64,000 nucleotides of DNA from Myotis daubentonii (lineage: Eukaryota > Chordata > Mammalia > Chiroptera > Vespertilionidae). The translations under genes were made by a program, and so were the position numbers. How positions within the stretch are numbered: position 1 is the first letter of the stretch; each line of letters starts with the position of its first letter. Shown here piece after piece: positions 32,752 through 41,318 of the stretch. The notes under the pieces were generated by a model. It was given only the letters and a program-made list of their open reading frames with translations, searched no databases and was not told the origin of the DNA. The stretch covers positions 6,443,062 through 6,507,061 of the forward strand of contig NC_081840.1 of NCBI RefSeq assembly GCF_963259705.1, read 5' to 3'.

Positions 32752-32834
32752 TGGTATTGAAAAGGTAGGTTTTCCTTCTATTATTACAGGCTTTGTGGTT
32801 AACCATAGAGGAAACCCACCATTTCAGTACCTAA
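32752..32834 (+). ncRNA. Additional miR-376-family hairpin
   Basis: TGGTATTGAAAAGGTAGG to CATTTCAGTACCTAAC, a complete miR-376 unit 325 bp before mir-376c. The 5' arm GGTAGGTTTTCCTTCTAT pairs with the 3' arm ATAGAGGAAACCCACC with the single-nt bulge typical of miR-376. The loop is longer (TATTACAGGCTTTGTGG). The expected 3p ACCATAGAGGAAACCC differs from miR-376a-3p at the second base, giving a new seed. Ruminants have an extra copy called miR-376e; I cannot say whether it is the same locus. Confidence 0.65.
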
Positions 32835-33076
32835 CATTGCTTTTAAGGTAGTTCTGAGCACCAAGTCCGTCTCAGGGAATAGAGACAAAGGTCACCAACC
32901 TCCACCCTTCCCAGGGGTGGGGCGCGGGGAGGGGGGATGGAGGGCTGGTCCCCGTGGCGATGAGACAGGTCCTCCTTCGAGCGCCCGGAGGCCGGCGCCT
33001 GGTGCACCTGTCTTATGTGCCCTTCATTTTTGACAGATCACGCGTGGGTTCCTGTTTTCCGGACTAAATCCTTCTT

Positions 33077-33160
33077 TGGTATTTAAAAGGCGGATATTCC
33101 TTCTATGTTTATGTTATGTACCATTAAACGTAGAGGAAATTCCACCTTTTCAGTATCAAA
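33077..33160 (+). ncRNA. MIR376C: mir-376c precursor, seed variant
   Basis: TGGTATTTAAAAGGCGG to CTTTTCAGTATCAAA. The 5p arm GGCGGATATTCCTTCTATG has one change from human (GGTGG). The 3p reads AACGTAGAGGAAATTCC where human has AACATAGAGG, so position 4, inside the seed, is G. The loop has TATGTACCATT. miR-376 precursors are classical ADAR substrates at the UAG of the 3p arm; that A is still present. The position and the whole unit leave no doubt about orthology. Confidence 0.92.
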
Positions 33161-33301
33161 TACTTCTTCAAAACGCTCGTGCACGGACCCACACCAGGGA
33201 GGCCAGGTGGGGGCAGCCCTGCAGGGTGAGTGGTGGGATGGTGGGCCACCCAGCCCATGTGCCTCCTTCCTGCCACGTCTGTGAACCACCCACTGTCCAG
33301 A

Positions 33302-33421
33302 GGAGGGGCTGGGGGCTGCGGGTTGGGGGCTGGGGGCTGGGGGCTGGGCCTGGGGCTGGAGGCTGGGGGCTGGGGCTGGAGGCTGGGGGCTGGGGCTGGA
33401 GGCTGGAGGCTGGAGGCTGGC
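33302..33421. repeat. GGCTGGG/GGCTGGA minisatellite
   Basis: About 17 units of 6-7 bp, strongly G-rich on the + strand, between mir-376c and mir-376a. It generates long open frames on both strands that are not genes. Could form G-quadruplexes in the primary transcript. Confidence 0.85.
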
Positions 33422-33524
33422 ATCCGGGTCTCTCCATGCCAACTACACGGTCTTTCCTGTGTGATGTCGCTTTCATTTCAGAGGGCTCGTGAGCAGGTCC
33501 ACACTTCCCAGGACTCATCTTCCT

Positions 33525-33608
33525 TGGTATTTAAAAGGTAGATTTTCCTTTTATGATTACGTGGTTGATGGTTAGTCATAGAGGAAAATCCACGTTTTCA
33601 GTATCAAA
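33525..33608 (+). ncRNA. MIR376A2: mir-376a (first copy, mir-376a-2 position) precursor
   Basis: TGGTATTTAAAAGGTAGATT to CGTTTTCAGTATCAAAC. The 3p region GTCATAGAGGAAAATCC has G for A at the very first base; the seed TCATAGA is kept. The 5p arm has CTTTTATGATTAC for CTTCTATGGTTAC. Assigned by order to mir-376a-2. Confidence 0.9.
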
Positions 33609-33632
33609 CGCTCCTTTGGAAACAGTTCCTGG

Positions 33633-33668
33633 ATGGACGCCGGGGGTGGGGGGTGGGGGGTGGGGGCG
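33633..33668 (+). repeat. G-rich tract with quadruplex potential
   Basis: Several runs of five to six G separated by single T, then GGGGGCGGCG, 25 bp before mir-654. No gene content. Confidence 0.7.
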
Positions 33669-33692
33669 GCGAGCAGGGCCCAGCGACCCAGG

Positions 33693-33770
33693 AGAAGTGA
33701 AAGATGGTGGACGGCGGAACATGTGCTTCATTCGAGCCATATGTCTGCCGACCATCACCTTGAGAAGCCC
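33693..33770 (+). ncRNA. MIR654: mir-654 precursor
   Basis: GAAGTGAAAGATGGTGG to CACCTTGAGAAGCCC. The 3p TATGTCTGCCGACCATCACC is close to human (one change, GCCG for GCTG). The 5p TGGTGGACGGCGGAACATG has GGACGG for GGCCGC, which changes seed position 7. Sits between mir-376a and mir-376b as in human. Confidence 0.93.
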
Positions 33771-33903
33771 CCTGTCGCTGAGGAGCCAGCGGGGCAAGGG
33801 GCCGCCGTGTGTGGTCACAGCTCGGCCACGGGGCTGGACACAACTTGGCTTCCGTTTTGGGGAGCTTTGCGTGGACGTGTCCTTTCCGGAACTCGATCCT
33901 CCT

Positions 33904-33988
33904 TTGGTATTTAAAAGGTGGATATTCCTTCTATGTTTACGTGATTCATAGATAATCATAGAGGAAAATCCATGTTTTCAGTATCAAA
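33904..33988 (+). ncRNA. MIR376B: mir-376b precursor
   Basis: TTGGTATTTAAAAGGTGGAT to GTTTTCAGTATCAAAAG. The 3p ATCATAGAGGAAAATCCATG is identical to human. The loop reads GTGATTCATAGATA. Human has AAAACG where this has AAAAGG, which restores the group pattern. Good stem. Confidence 0.95.
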
Positions 33989-34194
33989 AGCCGCTTAGGG
34001 AATATTTCGGGAAGGGGCTGTAGGACGAGCCCCCCTCCTGGCTCCCTCGGCCTGGGTGGGTGAAGGCCGTGGGCCGTAAGGCGTAGGCTGAGCGAAGCCA
34101 ACCTGGGGAGGACCCGGTTACCCGGGGGAGCTTGTCTGCCCCGTGTCAGTGTCACTGTCATGTTTGACGCAAGCGCCAGGACAGAGTCCTTCCT

Positions 34195-34278
34195 TGGTAT
34201 TTAAAAGGTAGATTCTCCTTCTATGAGTACATTATTTACGATTAATCATAGAGGAAAATCCACGTTTTCAGTATCAAA
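34195..34278 (+). ncRNA. MIR376A1: mir-376a-1 precursor
   Basis: TGGTATTTAAAAGGTAGATT to CGTTTTCAGTATCAAATG. The 5p GTAGATTCTCCTTCTATG and the 3p ATCATAGAGGAAAATCCACG match human; one loop change (TTTACG). The UAG editing context of the 3p arm is intact. Confidence 0.96.
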
Positions 34279-34796
34279 TGCCGCTGGGAAACCTCCGAGG
34301 ACGTGAAGTCACCATCAAAGCAGCGTGGTCCCCGGAGCCCCCCAGCTCTGTGAGATGCGCCGTGTGCCGCCCACCCTCGCGTGCACTGTGTGGTTGAGGG
34401 GCTAGACTCCGAATGGCTTCACTGACCTGGAATGGATTTTGCTCTCTGTGTGTTACCGAGTTTAATACGCGTTTTCTGGACTTACCCTCTTCCGCGGGAA
34501 CCTTAGAGGGCACTGCGGGGGCTGTGGAGTTTAGGAAGAGGTGGAGTGGGGGACCGCTCCCGGGACGTGGAAGGAATGGAGGCGTGATCAATCTGTCTGT
34601 CTTAGGCTCACTCCTAGAGCTGATGCCAACTTTTGTTTTCAGTCAGAAGGATTCATTCCTATTATTTTAAATGCAATATAATTTAATTTTTTCCACCACC
34701 GTTTATCCCCTCTATGCCCTCTTCCACCTCCACCTATTCCTCCCCCCGATGCCAACTGTGTTTCGTGAGAGTAGCTTTGCCACCAGTGGTATCATT

Positions 34797-34878
34797 TGCT
34801 CCCTGAAGAGAGGTTGTCCTTCCGTTGTTATTATTTGTGATGTGTGTTCAAGGGCAAGCTCTCTCCAGAGGGCAGAAC
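34797..34878 (+). ncRNA. MIR300: mir-300 precursor, diverged
   Basis: TGCTCCCTGAAGAGAGGTTG to CTCTCTCCAGAGGGCAG. Position and the AAGGGCAAGCTCTCTCC text assign it. The 3p begins TGTTCAAGGG where human has TATACAAGGG, so two seed bases are changed. The 5p arm GGTTGTCCTTCCGTTG and the loop are also diverged. May be a decaying member; its paralogue mir-381 is intact. Confidence 0.8.
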
Positions 34879-36073
34879 CTGCCTGGGGGGGGGCTCCCTA
34901 GAGGCAAGGCTGGCTGCTCCCGCGGGGGCCAGTGCCAGAGCATGGCTGGCCCAGGGCATGCGCCTCTCTCCTGCTGTCTGTGACTCGGTCTTCTCACCTT
35001 TCTCATCCCATGCATCCTCCAGAGACCTTTCTGGAAGAAATGATGACTTTGGAGATGATGCAGTGGTTTTCTTCTCATAGCTGCTGTTCTGTTGAGAAAG
35101 TGGTGCTTTCTTAACCGTACCCATGAGCTGCTACTCTGGTCAGTCTCACCAGACATGATGCCCAGCCCTGAGATGTGACCCCAGGGTCCGTCCCTCTCCT
35201 GGACAGGTGACAGAATGGTCAACAGCAAAGTTAGGGTCTCATTTTAATTTGGGTCATCTGGTCTACCTACCCTCCAGACCTAGCTCATCCCTGGGCTGAC
35301 TTCTGGGCCTTAATGTCCATGTCATTCAGAGGCAGGGGAGGGGTGTTGGTGCCCTAAAGTGCTGTGACTTATGGGACTGGGCACTGGGACCCTGAGGCCG
35401 CAGTGCCCCCTTGTCCACAGGCATCTCCCATCGTTGCCAATTGTGACGGAAATACTGGCATTCCCTAGGTCATTTTCATCATCTGTGTAAGGAGGGATTG
35501 TGGCCTGGGGTCTCCTCTCTCTTTGGTGGATCTTGCACAGATGAGCACTTTTGAGTAGCAGCTCAGGTGGCTTTCTGCTCGCAATGCCAATTCAGGAAAA
35601 GGGCCGCTTATCTTAGCACTGCCTCGCGATTTGTGAGTGTGCGGGCAGTCGTGGAGTGTGTTGGTTCTCCTTCTTGCTTTTTCTCTTTAATGATGCATGC
35701 TATCATGTTTTCTAACCCCCACCAGCCTGTGTGCCATCGGGTGGGCTTGCTGGAGGCGGTGGCTTTGGGCAGAGGCATGGTTGTTGCCCCAGGGTGGTTG
35801 TGGGCTATGAAGGAATGTCATAGGGGATTCCTTTACCTCCACTTTCTGCCAAGCCATTGGGGTTGGCCTGTCTTTGGGGAGACAAACCTATCTTGGAGAG
35901 ATCCTGGCATGTACAGCCCCTTTCAGAGCTGGGTCACAGCATGCAGGGTGTGGGGTTGTCACTGGCCCTCCCTCCCCCCACCTTGTACACCTCCCCCCCC
36001 CCGCCCCCATGGTCTTACCCCCTCCAGGAACCTCCTCTGTGGAAGGCGCGTGTGGTCCTCACCGGAGCTTCTC

Positions 36074-36158
36074 TTTGGTACTTGAAAAGAGAATACCCTT
36101 TGTATGTTCACTTTATTAATGGTGAATGTACAGGGGAGACTCTTATTTGCGTATCAAA
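36074..36158 (+). ncRNA. MIR1185: mir-1185 precursor, single copy, seed variants
   Basis: TTTGGTACTTGAAAAGAG to TTTGCGTATCAAA. The 5p AGAGAATACCCTTTGTATG has GAGAATA for the human seed GAGGATA. The 3p ATGTACAGGGGAGACTC has ATGTACAGGGG for ATATACAGGGGG. The hairpin still pairs. Human carries two copies; I see one. Confidence 0.88.
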
Positions 36159-36461
36159 CTGACCGGGAAGGCACCTGGACCCAGAAGCCTTCAGGACAGG
36201 GTCGCTGATGTCAGCCACGTCAGGTATGTCCTGGCTTCCCGGCCTGAATGTGGATGTGTTCCCTCTGTGATGGTGCCCCCAGCTCCTCCTCAGGCACTCC
36301 CCGGAGGCCAAGCCTTCTGGGTAGGCCACCTGTTGCCTGCACTGGTTTAATGGTGGTTTGCTTTTTTAAAGATGAACCGTACGTATACCTGCCCTATGTT
36401 AGTGCCAAGCCACACCCAGGAGACTTCCTCACATGGAGCTCATGTGTCACGGGTAACACAT

Positions 36462-36534
36462 GAGTGACAGTGGACCACAGAGCACCGACTTTATTTATGA
36501 TGGTTTCCAGCCTGATTGACTAACTAACTCCTGT
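36462..36534 (+). pseudogene. Degenerate array unit (miR-758 type)
   Basis: AGTGGACCACAGAGCACC, ACTTTATTTATGATGG and TGATTGACTAACTAACTCC retain the layout. The arms have many mismatches. Followed by GAGGACTTCCTGGAGGTGG, one of the cleanest copies of the spacer motif. Confidence 0.45.
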
Positions 36535-37675
36535 GACTCTATCCTGGAGGACTTCCTGGAGGTGGCATCTGCCTTTGGGAGGAAGCTGAGATTTGCTCAT
36601 CATTACTCCTCGTCCTTGGTGGATATTCTCCGTGTGGCCCCTGAGATGAATCTGTAAGAGCTATTTCTGTGTGTGATTTGTGGTTCAAGTCCCACCTGGA
36701 GACAGTGTCCTCCACAGGATCTGCACGGCTCTAGGGAAAAGCCGGGGGAGCCATCTGTCTCCCTGGACCAGGTACGTGGATGTTGGAAGGTCAGAGGGAA
36801 GGGCTTCTGTCTTGATGTTTGTCCTCTGGCCCTCTGACTTCCTGTATCTGCTCATGTCTAGGATGCTGGCCAGGAAAGCAGGCTCTGGGGCTGTGTTGGT
36901 GGAGACGATTCCTGGGCCGTGTGGCTGTCCGCCTTGCACACGTTGACTACCAGCATCAGAGGAGGGGTGTTGCAACACCCCTGTCAGGGAGAACGAACAT
37001 CGTCCGAGAGAGGTGAGCCCCTCACCGGGGTGGGGCGATTGGGAGGGGAATGAGTCAGCCCACCTGTTCACCTGTAGCCTTCAGTCCCACTCCTGTAGGG
37101 TAGGGAACTCCCGGGAAGAGGCCACCATGGGAGATTGGCCATAGGTCTGAATCCTTTCTGGTAGCAGACCTTTCCTAGCATGGCTTCAGGAGGGTGGTGA
37201 GGAGGGGGGCGGGCCCTGGGGAACACGTTGGCAGTCCTATCTCTCATAGACACTGGCCACGGGGCCTTTGCTTCTATACTATGTCCCTTCACCCAGTCCC
37301 TGTGCCCTCGGTGCCCATACACTGTCGGCAGAACTTTCTGGAGGAGGTACCCACTGTTGTTCTGCAGAAACCGAGAAGCTGGGCTCTGCGTGCGCTCCAA
37401 GGCCATGGGCTTGAGCTCCGTTTCGGGAACAAGTTCTGATTTGGACGGGTGCCTGGAAATGATGCCAATTTCACTGAGGGGCAATGGCATCTGCCCCTCC
37501 CCAGACTCTGAGGGATGGAGAGCTGACCTGTGGGCACACACCTGGCAGGAGGTGTGTGCCCCCTGGCCTGCAGATCCTGCATCTCCCACCCCCTCTCTAG
37601 GACCAACCGCGCGAGTCGAGGCCGGCCCCGGGATCGATAGCGGTGGACCTGCCCAATGCTATTGTTTGGTACTTA

Positions 37676-37750
37676 AAGCGAGGTTGCCCTTTGTATATTC
37701 GGTTTTTTGACATAGAATATACAAGGGCAAGCTCTCTGTGAGTATCAAAC
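37676..37750 (+). ncRNA. MIR381: mir-381 precursor
   Basis: TACTTAAAGCGAGGTTGCCC to CTCTCTGTGAGTATCAAAC. The 3p guide TATACAAGGGCAAGCTCTC matches human. Loop differences (TTTTTTGACATAG). A long perfect inner stem TGTATATTC / GAATATACA. Intact. Confidence 0.97.
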
Positions 37751-38044
37751 CTTGACCCAGTGCACACTCAGCGAGGGATGCGGTATGTGTGTGCATGCCA
37801 GTGCGTGTCCATTTGGTGTGTGGCACCTTGCTCGCGGGTCGCCACTCTGCAGAGATGATGCCACAGCCACACGGCCGACTGTAGGGAAGGCAGTGGCCTG
37901 GGGCACACCGCCTGCCCTTGTTCTGTGTGGCCGGGGGTGGGGTGAGCAGGCATGCGCTGTGTGTGGTCTGGTCCGAGCCCCCCAGGTCAGTGTCCGTGTG
38001 GGGTGGTGTCGTGTCCTCCCTGTGGTGTTCAGTGCTCGAGCCCG

Positions 38045-38098
38045 CATGCTTGTGCTCAGTGTGTGTGACCTGGCCCACTAACCCTCAGCATCTAATTC
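38045..38098 (+). pseudogene. 3' half of an array unit
   Basis: GTGTGACCTGGCCCACTAACC and CTCAGCATCTAATTC equal the 3' arm of mir-758 nearly base for base, but the upstream sequence does not supply the 5' arm. Confidence 0.5.
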
Positions 38099-38169
38099 AT
38101 CCCCAGGACTGCGCCTGGAAGACGTGCCGAGGCCTCCCCAGGCAGTGGCTCTCTTTTCCGTGCTAAACT

Positions 38170-38253
38170 TTGGTACTTGGAGAGTGGTTATCCCTGTCCT
38201 GTTCGTTTTACTCATGTCGAATCGTACAGGGTCATCCACTTTTTCAGTATCAA
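38170..38253 (+). ncRNA. MIR487B: mir-487b precursor
   Basis: TTGGTACTTGGAGAGTGG to TTTTTCAGTATCAAG. The 3p AATCGTACAGGGTCATCCAC is identical to human; one loop change (TTTACTC for TTTGCTC). A MIR element begins directly after it. Confidence 0.97.
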
Positions 38254-38257
38254 GAGC

Positions 38258-38345
38258 GCAGACTGTAGAGTTCGATTTCCTGTGTTTGGATCCCGCCTCT
38301 GACACTTACTAACCATGCAACCTTGGGCAAGGATTTCATCGCGTG
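38258..38345 (+). repeat. MIR SINE abutting mir-487b
   Basis: CAGACTGTAGAGTTCGATTTCC, GTTTGGATCCCGCCTCTGACA, CTTACTAACCATGCAACC and TTGGGCAAGG follow the MIR core in order. The element begins within 10 bp of the hairpin end. Confidence 0.65.
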
Positions 38346-38838
38346 GGGCCTTCTGTCCCACGTGTCCCATGGGCATCGGGGGCTGCTGGGGCGGAACGAG
38401 TTAGACCGTGTGCGAGGCGCAGGGCAGAGCCTGGCCTCAGCCCTTCCCGCGCGGTCGCCTGGAAGCCTGTGCTCTGAAGCCCGCGGTGGCGGTGGCGGTG
38501 GTGACGGTGTAAATTATCTCCTGGGCGTTTTGGAGCGATGTCCCACGTGGACGTCAGATGCCCCCTCAGGTAGGGGGTGGCGTGCGGGGCCCAGAGCTTA
38601 TGCTGTATTTACAATGACGGCAACCAAGGGCCGCAGCGAAGCCCTTCTCGGGGCGGCATTTGGCAAACCCAGAGCGTTGGCCTGGCTCCCTGTGAGAGGG
38701 GCCGGCCTTGGCCTCGGCCTCGGCCTCAGCCGCCATCCACTTTCTGAAGGACTCGCGGGTGCAGACGCCAAGCAGCGTGAGGAGTGGGTTTTGGGCATGC
38801 ACCATGCCTGTGTGGGGGGTATGTGCACATGCGTGCGT

Positions 38839-38840
<2 letters not shown>

Positions 38841-38884
<44 letters not shown>
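38841..38884. repeat. (GT)n microsatellite
   Basis: About 20 GT units. Read in frame it gives a poly-Cys/Val run inside a 333-codon open frame that I reject as a gene. Confidence 0.9.
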
Positions 38885-38885
<1 letters not shown>

Positions 38886-38966
38886 TGGAGTTCTGAGTTT
38901 CCGTCACTGTCCAGCCCTGAGCCACAGACCTGGAGGTGCCGGGGGCCCTGTCCGTGCTCCTGTTTC

Positions 38967-39044
38967 ATACTTGAGGAGAAATTATCCTTGGTGTGCTCGC
39001 GTCTTTTGTGACGAATCATACAAGGACAATTTCTTTTTGAGTAT
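38967..39044 (+). ncRNA. MIR539: mir-539 precursor
   Basis: ATACTTGAGGAGAAATTATCC to TTTCTTTTTGAGTATC. The 5p GGAGAAATTATCCTTGGTG and the 3p ATCATACAAGGACAATTTC match human. The loop (CTCGCGTCTTTTGTGACG) differs. Confidence 0.96.
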
Positions 39045-39531
39045 CAAGCCCTGCCTCGGCGGACGTCCTGGGCTCCCTGGCAAGTTCTATCGAGATGTGA
39101 GCGTCCGCCACTCCCTGGGGCTGGTGCTGGGGTGGGGAGGAGAGAGCGTGCCGCTGGCCTGTGGGGGTGCACTTGTGCCCTGGCCTTCCGGACCCTGGAG
39201 GCGAGGCCGTGCTTGGCAAGAGGCCGGTGGGACCCTGGGTGCGGCCGCCGGCCTGCGCTGGCCATGGGTGTGTGTGATGGGTGACGCGGCCTTCACGGGC
39301 CTGCTTCTTGAAGGCACTTCTTGACCTAGAGCCAACTTTTGGGACAGGTCGTTGGCGTCCGTGCCCCGCCCCGCACCTGAGGGATGTGACTGACCCCCAA
39401 GCACGTGCCTTCTCCTCCTGTGTGAAGCGTATCTGCTCACCCTCACTGTCTGGGTTAGCACTTGAGAAGAACTTTCTAGAAGGGACACGGACTTTGGAGA
39501 AGATGCATCTTCTGGATGGCGCAGATCTTTG

Positions 39532-39610
39532 GTGCTTAAAGAATGGCTGTCCGTAGTATGGTCTCTCTATTTATGGTGATTAATATCGGACAACCATTGT
39601 TTTAGTATCC
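39532..39610 (+). ncRNA. MIR889: mir-889 precursor
   Basis: GTGCTTAAAGAATGGCTGTCC to TTGTTTTAGTATCC. The 3p TTAATATCGGACAACCATTG matches human; the loop has two changes. Intact. Confidence 0.96.
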
Positions 39611-40174
39611 AAATGTGCTTCACAATGTTCTCTTGAGCCCAGCGCCGACCTCAGCCCGAGGACACGGGTGCCTGCCCCGCGGCGCACGCCTCTCCTGGGG
39701 ATCTGTAGTCACCAAGTCAGCCGCCAGCGCGCTGCCCTGTCACTAAGACCAGCTTCGGGGCGGAGGTGCAGAGTGGGCGTTTGGGGCCATTTGGAAGATG
39801 TTGATAATTTCTCATCTGTCTTTCTCTTCTTGTATTAAATCTTAGCCACGAGGAATTCCATGACGAGATGTTGGTGCCAAGCATCTCTCTAGGCAGCTAG
39901 ATGGTGCCCCCACCCCACCCCCGGCCTTTGGCATACATTCAGAGCGTGGAAGGCTTCCCGGAGGAGGGCCAAACATTAAGGAAACACAGTACAATCACCT
40001 GCCTCTGCGACTGCTTGGGGCTTCTGAGCAGCCGTCCCTGGAGGGTTCTGTTTATTTTTGAAGGACGTGGCATGGCCACGTGCCCCTTTTTTGGGATCCA
40101 CTTTATCTTAGAGACTCTCTCTCCCATGGGACACGAACTTTAGTAATAAGACACTGGTCAACGGCACCTCTGGG

Positions 40175-40201
40175 GCGTGCGTGCGTGCGTGCGTGCGTGC
40201 A
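40175..40201. repeat. (CGTG)n microsatellite
   Basis: Six CGTG units, 8 bp before the MER5A element. Confidence 0.85.
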
Positions 40202-40211
40202 GATTGTTGGC

Positions 40212-40375
40212 TGGCGTTGTGCTTCTCAAACTCTAAAATGCTTCTAAGATTTCCATCACCTAGGGATCTTGTTAAAAGGCAGATTCTGACTCAGGGACCA
40301 AGATTCTGCATTTTTAGCAAGTTTCCAAGTGATGCTAGTGCTGCTGGTCCGTGGACGCCGCTCGGAACCGTTCGG
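40212..40375 (+). mobile_element. MER5A-like hAT-Charlie fragment (source of mir-544)
   Basis: Ordered MER5A text: CTTCTCAAACTCTAAAATGC, TCACCTAGGGATCTTG, GTGATGCTAGTGCTGCTGG and TCCGTGGACGCC. Its internal inverted symmetry forms the mir-544 hairpin, so this cluster member has a different origin from all the others. Confidence 0.75.
40249..40339 (+). ncRNA. MIR544: mir-544 precursor
   Basis: TTTCCATCACCTAGGG to AAGTGATGCTAGT. The 3p ATTCTGCATTTTTAGCAAG matches human apart from the last bases (TTT for TTC). Long stem formed by the two halves of MER5A. Lies between mir-889 and mir-655 as expected. Confidence 0.9.
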
Positions 40376-40879
40376 GGCTGGAGCGTTGGAGATATGTGCT
40401 TTCCTTGCGCGGTGTGCCCCCCTGACCCCCACCGTCCCTATGCCGCCTGTCCTGAGGCCTCCCCAGAGCCCACGGGCCGCCCTCTGATTTGCGAGCCCTG
40501 GTGATCTGGGGCAGGCTCGCTTGATGGAAGAACAACGCGCGCTTACGCCTCTCCAGAACCACAGATGCCCCAAAGGGCTGCCCGCGTACATGACCCGCTT
40601 CTGGGAGAGGCTGCAGGTGTCTGCCCAGGGCCAAGCTGGTCAGGGGCTGGGTCAGCAGTGTTGGTGGTGGCTGGGCCCTCTAACTCTGTGATCCTCCATT
40701 TCCAGTTAGTCCGAAGGACATGTTCCTGGGACCCAGGCCGTCTTGCCCTGGAGACCCTGGCTCAGGACCCACGGTGCCCCGTTCTGTCAGGGGAGGTATT
40801 GTCCGTGATGGCTCTGCTTATCCTACAACACGCATCGACCTGGTTTATTTACTGGCCGATCGATCCAGGTACTAACTTT

Positions 40880-40945
40880 TAAAAACTAAAGGTATTGGGG
40901 TGACATTGGTTAACGAGATTATAGAGGTTTCCAGGGCGCCGTTCT
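40880..40945. repeat. Fragment of a lineage repeat
   Basis: TATTGGGGTGACATTGGTTAA followed by CGAGATTATAGAGGTTTCC resembles an interspersed repeat I have seen in bat and other laurasiatherian genomes. I cannot name the family. Confidence 0.35.
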
Positions 40946-41223
40946 GGTCATCAGGTTCTTCTTTCATTTCTACTTCAGAGTTGGACCCGCGTTGGAAGTC
41001 TCCCCGAGCGAGGTTGTCATGTGGGGGCGCGGAGTCCGGTGTCGGGGCTGCCTCTGGGCGCTGGGGCCAAGGCGCGGGGCTGGGTGACGGAGACGAGACC
41101 ACACTCGTGCTCTCCTTACAGGACGGGAACGCCTGGCTCCCTGGTCCCCGGGACTCGGCTCATCCTGAGAAGAGGAGGCCACGACGACGGTGGGGAAGCG
41201 GCCGTGGTTTTCATTTCAGAATA

Positions 41224-41318
41224 TTCAGGGATATTTGAGGAGAGGTTATCCGTGCTATGTTCGCTTCATTCATCATGAATAATACATGGTTAACCTCTTT
41301 TTGAATATCAAACTCTGC
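41224..41318 (+). ncRNA. MIR655: mir-655 precursor
   Basis: GATATTTGAGGAGAGGTTATCC to CTTTTTGAATATCAAAC. The 3p ATAATACATGGTTAACCTC matches human; the 5' arm has CGTGCTATG for CGTGTTATG. Intact. Confidence 0.96.

Noticed and set aside
38323..39324. 333-codon open frame on the + strand
   Set aside because: It runs through a MIR fragment, a (GT)n repeat coded as Cys/Val, and the mir-539 hairpin; no domain or start context. GC-rich chance frame.
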